Source of the DNA: Lentisphaeria bacterium
GTDB lineage: Bacteria > Verrucomicrobiota > Lentisphaeria > Victivallales > Victivallaceae
DNA length: 64,000 nucleotides
Reading direction: 5' to 3'
Assembly (NCBI GenBank): GCA_022009855.1
Contig: CP091727.1
Span: 62,001 to 126,000, forward strand
A program made the position numbers and the translations under genes. The notes under the pieces were generated by a model. The model had not been told where the DNA came from, ran no database searches, and was given only the letters and a program-made list of their open reading frames with translations. Shown in pieces: positions 10,227-18,813 of this stretch (its first letter is position 1; each line of letters begins with the position of its first letter).

Positions 10227-10473
10227 CGGTGGACTCCTCTTTGATGTTTTTCAAAAAGCGGATCACACTTGCCGCCGTGTGGATGGCTTCCGTGATCATC
10301 GCCTTTTTCGATCCCTTGTGTTCATTGTGATTCAGGCTCGCCTGCAAAAGCTCTCCCGCTTCTTCCGTTACGATGGCCGCCTGATGAATCGGACTTGTCG
10401 GCCAGTCGGGATGCAGTTTTTCGGCTCTTTCGACCTCGGAAAAGATTTGCGCCAGTGCAATTTCAATCTTCAT
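10195..10473 (-). CDS. MazG-like nucleotide pyrophosphohydrolase
   Basis: 92 aa, all-alpha NTP-PPase type. The metal-binding motif EEAGELLQA is clear, with ITEAIHTAASVIRFLKN forming the second helix pair. MazG-like enzymes hydrolyse (d)NTPs to the monophosphate and pyrophosphate; phage versions may clean nucleotide pools or lower alarmones. It is encoded in a run of overlapping small early genes. Confidence 0.85.
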   Translation of the reverse strand: MKIEIALAQIFSEVERAEKLHPDWPTSPIHQAAIVTEEAGELLQASLNHNEHKGSKKAMITEAIHTAASVIRFLKNIKEESTDESFHNVSVP

Positions 10474-10791
10474 TCAGCCTTCCGAGATGTTCTCAGGTTC
10501 ATACTTTTTCACTTCCAGTGCCTGCTGCAGCCGGACAGAACAACACATCAGTTCCTCAAGTTCCTCCCAGAGGCAGTTCAGTCTGCGGACAACACATTGA
10601 GGCCAGAGGATTTTTCCGCCGTCTTCATCCTCGACCATACCGTTCGCGGGAGGCGACATCGCCATCAGCGCGATCATCTCCTCCCGGATGCCGTTGAGCA
10701 AGGTTTGCGTCTCTTCCAGCTTTTGCTCCAGTTCATTGATGCCGACACGGCTGATAACCCCCTCGTATTTGTAGTTCGTTCCCCAGCTCAT
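10474..10791 (-). CDS. Hypothetical coiled-coil protein, 105 aa
   Basis: No family recognised. The sequence is largely helical, with heptad-like LEQKLEETQTLLNGIREEMIA and a second helix LNCLWEELEELMCCSVRLQQ. It abuts the MazG gene and overlaps the preceding gene by four bases (ATGA-type junction), which supports real translation. Confidence 0.7.
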   Translation of the reverse strand: MSWGTNYKYEGVISRVGINELEQKLEETQTLLNGIREEMIALMAMSPPANGMVEDEDGGKILWPQCVVRRLNCLWEELEELMCCSVRLQQALEVKKYEPENISEG

Positions 10792-11078
10792 TGGATCTCC
10801 TCCGCAGCTTTCAGCAGTTTCTCCATGTGCATCCGTGCCTCATCACGGATCGCGGTGACTTTCCGGATGTAATCGTCGCAATCGGCGATGAACGACTCAA
10901 AACACTCCCTGTAATCCTTCCCTGTCCCGTGCGGACTCAGAAGCAGGTCATAGTTGGTCAGAAAGAACTCCGCGTCGGAATGCCCGCTCTGCGTCTTGGA
11001 AATGTGCCAGCGATTATCGGTGCTGACCAGCTCCTGACTCAGCATCTGTTCGGGGATTTTCCATTCAATTTCAGCCAT
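10788..11078 (-). CDS. Hypothetical phage protein, 96 aa
   Basis: Start MAEIEWKIPEQM at 11078 behind CAAGGAGCG. Features: EQMLSQELVSTDNRWHISKTQ, LLLSPHGTGKDYRECFESFIADCDDYI, then a basic helix. Function not recognised. Its ATG overlaps the stop of the upstream gene, pointing to translational coupling. Confidence 0.7.
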   Translation of the reverse strand: MAEIEWKIPEQMLSQELVSTDNRWHISKTQSGHSDAEFFLTNYDLLLSPHGTGKDYRECFESFIADCDDYIRKVTAIRDEARMHMEKLLKAAEEIQ

Positions 11079-11497
11079 TGTTTCGCTCCTTGAGCACCTC
11101 TTCGACCAGCCGCCACTCTTTTCGGACGGTAGGTCGTATTCACATACCACTTGCCGTCGCGGAACAGATACACATATTCCGCCCAGTAAGCATCCTCCGC
11201 CCGGGCGAGCATTTCACCGGCGTCAGCCCAGACCCGGGGCGGACACAATTCCTCGCCATAATCCCGGTGGTAGGCGTGGCAGACATCCTGCGCATCGGGT
11301 TCAGGATCGTCGTTCGACAAACGCCCGCCCAGGCCGGAGAGATCACCGAGCGCAAACAGAGCTTCGATGCGCTCTTTCGTGTTGTAGTGTGCATTCAGGC
11401 AAACACCCGCGCCGGACGGATACATGTCGAAGTGAACGTAAATGGAGCGGCAGCTCCGGTCGGCGGCCTCGATTGCAATGAGTCCTCGTGTAGACAT
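11074..11497 (-). CDS. Conserved phage hypothetical protein (MSTRGLIAI type)
   Basis: About 140 aa. Begins MSTRGLIAIEAADRSCRSIYVHFDMYPSG, a pattern I associate with small conserved phage proteins of unknown role. Aromatic-rich (HAYHRDYGEELCPP, YWAEYVYLFRDGKWYV). As written it runs on past the next start, but removing one A from the run near 11120 gives the tail PKEWRLVEEVLKERNNG and a stop overlapping the next ATG, the expected operon geometry. Confidence 0.75.
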
Positions 11498-11512
11498 GGA
11501 AATCTCCCAGGG

Positions 11513-11644
11513 TTAAAATGTGACAGTCGCGGTCAGTGTGGCGGCCGCAAGCCAGTATGTCATGTGTTTCCAGTCGCCGCAGCAGGCGTAAACGATCGCA
11601 GCGCCGACGTCCAGTGTGATCAGAATGAGCGGAAAATCTCCCAT
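11513..11644 (-). CDS. Short membrane protein, 43 aa
   Basis: Reads MGDFPLILITLDVGAAIVY, then a Cys pair, Trp, and a second hydrophobic stretch (YWLAAATLTATVTF). Two possible membrane segments and the same strand and spacing as its neighbours support a real small gene. The start codon sits in the flank of the IS110 remnant, so the element's end may have replaced the original upstream region. Function unknown. Confidence 0.5.
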   Translation of the reverse strand: MGDFPLILITLDVGAAIVYACCGDWKHMTYWLAAATLTATVTF

Positions 11645-12112
11645 GATAAATTTTCACTTTGATGTTGAGAAAAACTCAATTTTTCACGAGTTTGAATTGA
11701 GAAAAGTCCTCAAACATCCAGTCGTTTTTTTTATGTTCGATACACGATATCGAGGAATTTGCGAGCCAGGGCGATATTGGCTATTGTTCCTCCCCGCCGT
11801 TTTTTTTACCGATTCATGAAAGGCATTGAGATACGGGCTGTACCGTTTTCATTGAGCCAATGCGGCTCGTGCAGTCTTGATGCCATTTGGGGTGATTCCT
11901 CCGTGCAGACAGTATCGTTGGAATTGCTCTCTCTTGGCGCGATCCCGATATAAGCAGCCAGATGTTTCGATGAATGGAAATCATGGATATTACGGAATGT
12001 CACCAACAGAACCGCCACGCCTTTTGCGCTGATTCACTTGATGGATTTCAAGTTACTAAAGCCGTCCAGTTTGCAGCCGTGATCCTCAATCGCCTTATCC
12101 AGTCTTTCTTAT
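11645..12112 (-). pseudogene. IS110-family transposase remnant (C-terminal half)
   Basis: The minus strand encodes the Tnp_20-type C-terminal region (FRNIHDFHSSKHLAAYIGIAP...SNSNDTVC) and, after disruptions, the tail FLDIVYRT. This matches the complete IS110 at 33.6-35.0 kb, including the non-coding end after the stop. The N-terminal DEDD catalytic domain is absent and several stops interrupt the rest, so it is a dead fragment. Confidence 0.85.
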
Positions 12113-12254
12113 AAATAAACTTGTAAATAGTGTTGTATATGCTCTTTTTATAGATATATATTATCACCCAAATGTAGGTTTAAATGAAAAAAATGATTTC
12201 ATGTCGAATTAACGCAAGATGTGTAATACACTGTCTAAGAAAATAGATAATATC

Positions 12255-12804
12255 ATGAAAAATGAATATTTCCAGCTTGTTCCGGCGGATGTAGCGCTTG
12301 CAGAACAAGTGCTTGATTATTATAAACGAAATAAGGAGTTTTTAGAATCATTTGAACCTGTGCGAGATGAAAATTTCTTTTCTCTTGAATATCAAAAAAA
12401 ACTTTAAAAAGAGAAATGTTAGAATATAAAGAAAAGACCTCATTTCGGTTTTATATTATGCAAATTAAGCGACCTTCTCAAATTATAGGTGTCATTGGAT
12501 TAAACAACGTGATATGGGGAGCTTTTTGCTCTTCTTTTTGGGATACAAATTAGACAAAGATTTTGTCAATAGGGGATACATGTCCAGTGCCGTAGAAATG
12601 TTAACAAAATACGCGTTTGAAGAATTACATCTGCATAGAATAGAGGCAAATGTAATGCCTCAAAACCAAGCTTCTTTAAGAGTTTTGGAAAAAAATCATT
12701 TTATTAATGAAGGAACCTCAAAATATTACCTAAATATCAACGGAATTTGGCAAGACCATATCCATATGGTAAAGATTAATTATGCTATGCATGTAAACGA
12801 TTAA
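12255..12804 (+). CDS. RimJ/RimL-like GNAT acetyltransferase
   Basis: About 180 aa across one shift at the A run near 12398-12410. The N-terminus is FQLVPADVALAEQVLDYYKRN...ESFEPVRDENFF. Core: GVIGLNNV, then LGYKLDKDFVNRGYMSSAVEML (acetyl-CoA-binding strand/loop) and LHLHRIEANVMPQNQASLRVLEKNHF, diagnostic of GNAT N-acetyltransferases acting on protein N-termini or small molecules. It is clearly AT-rich against GC-rich neighbours and lies on the opposite strand next to an IS remnant: likely recent acquisition from a low-GC donor. Confidence 0.8.
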
Positions 12805-12964
12805 AAGCCTGTGTATCTGTCGACAAGAAAACATGGGACTTCGTATAAAAGACATTCCGAAAATGAAACTTGGGATGTAATGAACATTCCTTGGTTGAAA
12901 TACGCAATATACGAGAATTCTTATCGCATCCCTTCTGATGAGTGACAGTAGAGGGATACATCAT
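12785..12964 (-). CDS. Doubtful small ORF behind a leader copy, 59 aa
   Basis: Starts MMYPSTVTHQ after GGAGGAATACACTGGG, a good ribosome site, and follows a diverged copy of the repeated leader. Composition is basic with no recognisable domain, and its end runs into the GNAT stop. The strong ribosome site and leader are the only support. Confidence 0.3.
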   Translation of the reverse strand: MMYPSTVTHQKGCDKNSRILRISTKECSLHPKFHFRNVFYTKSHVFLSTDTQAFNRLHA

Positions 12965-12969
12965 TCCCA

Positions 12970-13096
12970 GTGTATTCCTCCGTCTGGTCTTAAATCTCGG
13001 TAAACTGCGCATAGTATGCCATGGAATGGCGAATATAGCAAGCTGAATATTAAATACAACTTGTTTATTATCAATATATTATGGTTTTTTGTCATA
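12970..13096 (-). repeat. Diverged copy (E) of the repeated leader
   Basis: Read on the minus strand it holds ATAAAC, CTTGC, and CCATTCCATGGCATACTATGC followed by a GGAGG ribosome site. This is the same order as the leaders at 48.6, 49.2, 50.2 and 55.5 kb, but the GGGCGGT hairpin is missing. It follows the stop of the helicase gene. Confidence 0.5.
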
Positions 13097-14847
13097 TCAA
13101 AACGGGATATCGCCATCAAGATCGTCAGGCGGTGCGGGGGATGTCCACGTTTCGCCGGGTTCCAGATCTTCTCCCGGTTCACGCATGACGGGACGCTCTT
13201 TTAACCGGAAGCCCGTTACACGCTCGAAACGTTCCCCCGCGATCGTTTTAGCGGTGATTGATTCAGGAGCCGCCAGAAGCCCCTCGTTGGCCAGCGAAAC
13301 GGCTTCCCGCGCGCTCCTCGGCATCGGGCAGCCGAGCGCGGCGCGTTCGTGCCACCATTTCTCGAACTTGCCGCGGGCATAGCCGGTATGTTCGGGGCAG
13401 ACCCATTCCGATTTGAACTCGTTGAAGCCGACCTGATAATCCACCCGCATGGTTTTGGGGGCATCGGGATCGGCTCCCCGTTTTTCGTGGACGCAGTAAT
13501 ACACATCCAACACCTCATAATCGGTATAATCCACCTGACCGGAAATCACACCGGCAGACGATGCCGTCTGCGTCATCTTGTCATTGCTTTCCTTCGGCGG
13601 AAACACATAACCGCATTCAGGACACGCCGTATATCCGGCGTGGATGAGCGCGAGACATTGCGGACACTTCTTCGCCGGGGCATCACCGCCTTTCCCGGAG
13701 CCGGGCTCTTTGACCTTGATCATGTCGAGCGGACCGTGCCGCAGAATGTTGCCCCCGTAATCCAGAAAAAGGCACGAACTTTTCCGGTTTCCGGACTGAG
13801 GCGCGTCCCGCGTCCGGCGCACTGAATCAGCAATCCCGGCGAATTCGTCGGGCGGAGCATCACAACGCAATCCGTGTTCGGCGCATCGAAGCCGCAAGTC
13901 AAAACGTTGACGTTCGCCAGGAACTTGAGCGGCGGCTTCGGTGTTCCGAAAAGATCCGCCGGGATGAATTCCCCTTTGAACCGGGCGATGATTTCAGCCC
14001 GTTCGGCAGGCGACGTCTCACCGGTTACGATCGCACACTCCTTGCCGGAAAACGCCTGGATTTTTTCCGCAACATGCTTGCAATGATCCACCGAAGCGGT
14101 GAAAATCAGCACGGACTTGCGGTCGCGGGTCAGCTCCACAATCTCCCTGCAGGCGGATGTCACCAGCGCATCGTTGTCCATTGCGGCGGCGACCTCGTCG
14201 CTGATGAACTCGCCGCCACGGATGTGCAGATTTGCCAGATTCGCTTCTGCCCGGCCTGCCCGGGAAATCAGCGGGGAAAGATACCCCTGCTGAATCATTT
14301 CCTTGAGTCCCGCTTCATAGCAGATCTCGTTCAGGATGTTCTCCGGCTTGCAGATGAGCCCGCCCTTGAGCCGGAAAGGCGTTGCTGTCAGCCCGATCAC
14401 CCGGACGTGTGGATTGATGACCTTCATATCGGCCAGAAAGGTTCGGTACATGCCGTCCCCTTCGCTGCTGATCAGGTGTGCTTCATCCACGATGACAAGG
14501 TCAAAGGCGTCCAGCTCGCAGGCCTTGTTGTACACGCTTTGAATCCCGGCGACAATGACCTGCTCCGTGGTGTCGCGGCTCCTGAGTCCGGCGGAATAGA
14601 TGCCGATCTTCAATTCCGGACAGAGTTTGCGGATCTTGTCGGCATTCTGCTCAAGAAGCTCCTTGACATGAGCAAGGATCAGCACCCGACCATTCCATTT
14701 TTCCACGGAATCCTTTGCGATCTGAGCGAGAACCAGACTTTTTCCAGTACCCGTTGGCAACACAACGCACGGGTTGTTGTCTTTTGTGCGGAGATGCTCG
14801 TAAACAGCCTCAACCGCCTCGGACTGATACGGTCGAGGAACGATCAT
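13097..14847 (-). CDS. DEAD/DEAH-box SF2 helicase with C-terminal zinc ribbon
   Basis: About 580 aa across one shift near 13770. Motif Q/I: RPYQSEAVEAV and VLPTGTGKSL (Walker A); motif II DEAH in VIVDEAHL; motif III LTATPF; helicase domain 2 with VLTCGFDAPNTD and motif VI QCAGRGTR. After the helicase core come a four-Cys zinc ribbon (CPQC...CPECG) and ~170 extra residues of unknown fold. Probably acts in phage replication or recombination. It ends just before the leader copy on the same strand. Confidence 0.92.
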
Positions 14848-14848
14848 T

Positions 14849-15076
14849 TCAGCCCTCCGAATTCCGTATGCCCGCCTTGATCAGGTCAAAGGCAAGCTGT
14901 GTTTTGATTTGCCGGAGACGTTGTCTGTCAATCTTCAGGATTCTCCGGATCGCGCCATCTTTGTAGCCGTTCATATAGAGGAAACAGACCAGTCGCCGGG
15001 TATCATCGGTGATGTTCTTCACGAATTCCTGGACGATTTGCCTGCGTCGTCCGCCGTTCTGTCTTCGTTCTTCCAT
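14849..15076 (-). CDS. Small helix-turn-helix protein, 75 aa
   Basis: Begins MEERRQNGGRRRQ. A sigma-region-4-like HTH can be seen: DDTRRLVCFLYMNGYKDG followed by AIRRILKIDRQRLRQIKTQL. It overlaps the 3' end of the RusA gene and sits directly upstream of the helicase. Late-gene activator roles are common for such phage proteins; that is inference. Confidence 0.65.
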   Translation of the reverse strand: MEERRQNGGRRRQIVQEFVKNITDDTRRLVCFLYMNGYKDGAIRRILKIDRQRLRQIKTQLAFDLIKAGIRNSEG

Positions 15077-15435
15077 TCTATCCCATCCATGTCTTCCAGT
15101 TTTATGAAACACATGCCGCCTTCGATCGGTTCATGCATTTCAAGCAGGATGCGTTTGATCTGGCTGTCATCTTTGAAAAGCCCTGCGGCTTGCAAAGTAT
15201 CCAGCAGGACTTTTCCGCCAACGTTGTCCAAATCCCGCCGACGCCGGTCCGGAGGATAGAATTCCGCATGTAGCGAAATTCTGCCCTGAAATGGACGAAA
15301 GCCGTTCCGGTTCACGAGCGTGGTTACCAATTCACGGTATTTCCGCCCGTCGCGGGAGATCAGCACCCTCGGACCGACATGCCGATAATAATGATTCACG
15401 CTGGGCGGCCACGGCAGTTCCAGTTCCAATGTCAT
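15019..15435 (-). CDS. rusA: RusA-family Holliday junction resolvase
   Basis: 138 aa. The start MTLELELPWPPSVNHYYR is typical for RusA, with PWPPSxNHY, then RKYRELV, the acidic catalytic motif DLDNVGGKVLLDTLQAAG and DDSQIKRI. RusA endonucleases cleave Holliday junctions in phage recombination and packaging. As written the frame is continuous with the upstream DUF669 gene, but only because of an extra base in the C/G run near 15448. The natural junction is a stop/start ATGA overlap at 15432-15435. Confidence 0.9.
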   Translation of the reverse strand: MTLELELPWPPSVNHYYRHVGPRVLISRDGRKYRELVTTLVNRNGFRPFQGRISLHAEFYPPDRRRRDLDNVGGKVLLDTLQAAGLFKDDSQIKRILLEMHEPIEGGMCFIKLEDMDGIEWKNEDRTADDAGKSSRNS

Positions 15436-15909
15436 TTCCGTGCCCATGGGGGGCGCGGAGTTCGCACCGCTCTGCGGAGGCGGCGTCGCGGGCCTGGTCG
15501 CGGCAACGCCGGAAAGAGACATTCGCGGACCGTAGCCCTTGATCTCGTTGACGATCTCGTCATCCTGATTCTTTTTGCAGCGCACGGTGATTGTGAGCGG
15601 AAGATTGTGCAGTTCCACCGAATCACGCGGCTGAAGCACATTCACCGCGCGGCAGATGGCGGAAAGATCCGCCCGGGCGATCCGGACCGCGTCCGCGTTC
15701 GCATTTTCCAGATTCAGCCGCGCCCAGACTTTCCTGTTCTTGTATTCACCCTCGATGATCTCGAATTCCAGCTGGAGATACTGTCCGTTTCCCGTCCTGG
15801 TGGGCTTCATTTCCGATTCGGTGATGACAGCCTGGTATTTCCCGGCCGGAATCGGATCATAACCGGTCGATGGTTCGACTTCGTTCGCGTTGAAATTGAT
15901 AGTGGACAT
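15432..15909 (-). CDS. DUF669 family protein (phage ssDNA-binding-like)
   Basis: About 158 aa, starting MSTINFNANEVEPSTGYDPIPAG. Contains KYQAVITESEMKPTRTGNGQYLQLEFEIIEGEYKNR, the hallmark of DUF669, which lies beside recombination genes in many phages. The C-terminus is Pro-rich and, after removing one base from the homopolymer at ~15448, ends APPWARK. By gene context it works with the ATPase and exonuclease in strand annealing or exchange. Confidence 0.85.
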
Positions 15910-15924
15910 TTGTGTTTCCTTGTG

Positions 15925-16149
15925 TTATGCCATGCAATGGCAGTGGTGATTGAATGCTGTGATTTTCGGCGGTTCCGGGGGCGGTTTGCTTACCGCGACT
16001 GCCGGACTGCCGGGACACTGGATGTGTTCGTGATACTCAACAGGCGAATACTCATCCCGCACAGCACGGAACGGTTCCCCGACCTGGATCATTCCGCCGC
16101 AGACGTCACACACCAGCGGACGATTTGCCGTCCGGATTTTTTCGTGCAT
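15925..16149 (-). CDS. Small zinc-binding protein, 74 aa
   Basis: Contains CDVCGGMIQVGEPF and, 20-odd residues later, HEHIQC, giving a CxxC...H...C pattern. The tail is Pro-rich and ends HHCHCMA. Likely a small zinc-ribbon DNA- or protein-binding factor; no family assigned. Its start overlaps the end of the glycyl-radical-like gene. Confidence 0.65.
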   Translation of the reverse strand: MHEKIRTANRPLVCDVCGGMIQVGEPFRAVRDEYSPVEYHEHIQCPGSPAVAVSKPPPEPPKITAFNHHCHCMA

Positions 16150-16276
16150 ATTTCTTCACCTCGAAAACCTTTCTTTCCTTGAATTCCTCCTGCTTGCCCT
16201 TATTCCAGTTCGTCACGGGCCGAAAATACCCGCAGACGCGACTGAATACCTCACAGATGGCTCCGCACTTACTCAT
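16106..16276 (-). CDS. Stand-alone glycyl-radical domain resembling the NrdD C-terminus
   Basis: 56 aa, start MSKCGAICEVF at 16276 behind GAGGAGAACC. The core SRVCGYFRPVTNWNKGKQEE matches the C-terminal glycyl-radical loop of class III (anaerobic) ribonucleotide reductase, where the Gly of RVCGY carries the radical; two Cys precede it. A full NrdD is ~600-700 aa and none is in the window. A separate radical domain could act as a spare part for damaged host NrdD, by analogy with YfiD and pyruvate formate-lyase. Family resemblance is seen; function is inferred. Confidence 0.65.
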   Translation of the reverse strand: MSKCGAICEVFSRVCGYFRPVTNWNKGKQEEFKERKVFEVKKYARKNPDGKSSAGV

Positions 16277-18074
16277 GATGGTTCTCCTCGATTTTTGTGT
16301 ATGCCTCAATGAATGCCTGCCAAGAGAGCGGAATTTCCGACGGCAGGCCGTAGCGGTTCTTCGCGATGCAGGCGGGACTTCCCACCGTACGGATGATTCG
16401 TTCTCCGCCATCCGCGCCGATGGGAGCGGCTATCGCGCGTTCTCCGTTGAATCCGGCGTTTTCCTTCGTCACCCGGAACTTCTTGTTCGCGAACAGAACG
16501 GCATCGACCCATTCCGCGATCAGGCTCGCAGCGTGCTTGTGAAGACGCGGTGTGTAGCGGTCGTAGGCGGCGTTTTCCGGATCTTCGAACCGTTCGACCT
16601 TCGCATGGGCGACCAGAATGACCATCATTCCGCGCTTGTCGCGCAGTTCCTGAAGCAGGCTGATGACCTTGCGCCAGTGAGTCAGCGCATGGGTGTATCC
16701 CCTGCCGTAGCCGCCGTCGGCTTTTTCGATGGAACGGACACCGAATTCGCGGCAGACCTCGTCGAAGATGAGGCGCTCGAGCCAGTCAACGGAATCCACA
16801 ACGACGGACTGGAACTCGTGAGCTTCGTCCCGGAGCGCGGTCAGTTCTGCGATCACCTCGGAAAGCGAATGTGCAAGCGGGAATTTCCGGCAGTCGATTT
16901 CGCCGAGTCCGTCCTCGGTCTGGATGAAGATCGCTCCCGGCGCGGATGCTCCAAACGTGCTGTTGTGTGTGACAATGAAATCGTCCGTTATATAGAGGGA
17001 ATCCAACGCATCAATGACGATACACTGACACTCTTTTTCTCCGACGCTTACGACCTTGCGGATTGTATGTCGCATCATCCATTCCGGGAATTTCCATTTC
17101 GCGGTCTGTTTTGCGGAAGCGACGGGGACAATCCCGTTGGTGAAAGTTCCGTAGATCCGGTGGAAAACCTTGACCTCACGGACGACCGTACCTTTTCGAT
17201 AACGCCCCGTCCGTTTTTTCATGATCGCGGAACCTCCGAGAGAACGGATCAGAAATATGATGTCTTTCGCCATTTGTTCGCTTGCCGTGCAAATTTCAAT
17301 GGAGCCTGGGTTACCGACATATCCGTCGCCATCGCAGAGACCTCGTAACAGTTCGAGCCGGTCATCGACTGATGCAAACAGATAACATTCCGGAATGAAT
17401 TTTGTATCGCTGACCTTGTCTGCCAGACCCAGCGTAAGGAGTCCTTTTTTGAATTCGCTCGGGGCAGAACCGATCTGACGCTTTCGAATCCTGACCGCAT
17501 TTCTCGCGGGGGTTGTTGTATCGGATTCTGGAACGCTTTCAGCAATCCGCTCCAAAATATCCGATTCCGGGTTGCTGATGCTTGCCGATGCGCCGCAGCT
17601 GCCTTCCGCAAGATAAATACCGAGCAGCCAGGGAGAAACCGGCAGATCATGATCTGATTCGAATTCTACCGGTGCAACTCGCGGAACAGCATGATTGAAA
17701 TGAGTGCCGTAGCGAAGTGTAGTGCGAATAGTATGCAGATCCCTGACCGCGCCCGGCAATTTATGATCCCGTTCAGTTCTGGTCTGAGTAAACCACAGAT
17801 GGGAATCGCAGCATTCCGTTTCAGAACCATCGCGAAACGTGACTTTGAAAACTTCTTTCTTACCCTGCGGGTAGATCGCAAGAACAGAATGCGCTTTCCC
17901 GTCGGCTCCGATGACCTTGTCTCCGATTTTCAACGATCCCATGGAAACGAAACCATGTGGAGTCAGAATTTTTGCGTCAAGAGGCTGTGCTTTCCCCACC
18001 CCTTCGCTGCCGTAAATCATGATTCGAGGCGGCTTGTTTTCCCGCCCGGTTTGAATGTTGTCAAGCATTCCCAT
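16269..18074 (-). CDS. Phage AAA/Sak4-like ATPase, precursor with intein
   Basis: The 601-aa precursor has exteins of 28 and 230 residues that join to a RecA-like phage ATPase. The Walker A loop GSEGVGK|S is interrupted between Lys and Ser. The C-extein has TEDGLGEID, Walker B-like SVVVDSVDWLE, and MVILVAHAKVERFEDP. Such ATPases (AAA_24, Sak4 type) assist phage single-strand annealing. Here the gene lies between DUF669/RusA and the ParB/exonuclease genes, completing a recombination module. The protein can bind ATP only after splicing, since the intein splits the P-loop. Confidence 0.88.
   Translation of the reverse strand: MGMLDNIQTGRENKPPRIMIYGSEGVGKAQPLDAKILTPHGFVSMGSLKIGDKVIGADGKAHSVLAIYPQGKKEVFKVTFRDGSETECCDSHLWFTQTRTERDHKLPGAVRDLHTIRTTLRYGTHFNHAVPRVAPVEFESDHDLPVSPWLLGIYLAEGSCGASASISNPESDILERIAESVPESDTTTPARNAVRIRKRQIGSAPSEFKKGLLTLGLADKVSDTKFIPECYLFASVDDRLELLRGLCDGDGYVGNPGSIEICTASEQMAKDIIFLIRSLGGSAIMKKRTGRYRKGTVVREVKVFHRIYGTFTNGIVPVASAKQTAKWKFPEWMMRHTIRKVVSVGEKECQCIVIDALDSLYITDDFIVTHNSTFGASAPGAIFIQTEDGLGEIDCRKFPLAHSLSEVIAELTALRDEAHEFQSVVVDSVDWLERLIFDEVCREFGVRSIEKADGGYGRGYTHALTHWRKVISLLQELRDKRGMMVILVAHAKVERFEDPENAAYDRYTPRLHKHAASLIAEWVDAVLFANKKFRVTKENAGFNGERAIAAPIGADGGERIIRTVGSPACIAKNRYGLPSEIPLSWQAFIEAYTKIEENHHE
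16962..17990 (-). mobile_element. Class 3 intein with LAGLIDADG endonuclease
   Basis: 343 residues inserted in the P-loop. It begins with Ala (AQPLDAKILTPHGF) instead of Cys/Ser and ends VTHN before Ser+1. It shows the class 3 signature: Trp in block B (DSHLWFTQ), Cys in block F (CQCIVIDALDSLYI) and Thr in THN. In class 3 inteins the block F Cys makes the first nucleophilic attack. Homing endonuclease motifs LLGIYLAEG and LLRGLCDGDGYV are both present and the frame is intact, so splicing and homing may be active. Confidence 0.88.
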
Positions 18075-18094
18075 AATCTGTTTCCTTCCTCTTT

Positions 18095-18813
18095 TCAGCA
18101 GTTTGCCAATTCAATCTGAAGTGCTTTCACCAGTTTGCGGATTTGTATCTCATTCATCCGGGCATGAATGTCCGCCATGATGGAATGTACCAACTCCGCA
18201 TCCGTATCGGGTTCGATCTTTTCCTGCGGCCGCCTTGAACGCATGGTTTCTTCATAAGCGCGGTTGATGGAGTATTTTCCCTGTCGCAATGCCTCTTTGA
18301 TTTCGTCTGTGGCATAAGCGTTGATTGCTCGGAGACGTTCTACTTTTTTACAGGAAATCCCTAAAGTTTCACCGAGATCAACGGAAGATTTTCCACGACT
18401 CATGCTGCAGGAGGAATTGTTTGCCGGACGACCAGCTTTTTTCTCATATCCAGCTGTTGGAGGCATTGAAGCAGTTCTCCGTTTGTCAAATTCCTGCGGT
18501 TTCTCTGACAGCGAATGGCATATTCCAATGCTTCGTTCTCATCGTTAAACTGGCGGCAGATGACAGGAACTGTCTCCAATCCGGCGGCGATTGCCGCTTT
18601 CAGGCGTGTGTGTCCATCAACTACGATCATCTTCCACACAACGATGGGATGCCCGAAATCAAAGCCGTTGACGTTCATATCGTCGATGATTTCCGCAAGA
18701 ACTGTCTGTCGAATTGGGAAAAGGTTCCGAAACGGGTCTTCCATTTTCAGGCTCCAGACGGGAACTTGAACGAGCGGGAATTCGATATTGCAAAACTTAC
18801 TGTTCATTTTCAT
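18095..18813 (-). CDS. ParB-like protein A
   Basis: Starts near MKMNSKFCNIEF. ParB/sulfiredoxin-fold N-terminus: VLAEIIDDMNVNGFDFGHPI and VVDGHTRLKAAIAAGLETVP. A shift near 18430 separates the HTH half (SSVDLGETLGISCKKVERLRA). Close paralogue of the next gene. ParB-like phage proteins may bind DNA, cleave DNA or hydrolyse nucleotides; the exact role is not known here. It overlaps the end of protein B. Confidence 0.85.

Noticed and set aside
15019..15909. DUF669-RusA natural fusion protein
   Set aside because: Removing one base from a homopolymer gives the typical DUF669 end and an ATGA stop/start overlap with a typical RusA start.
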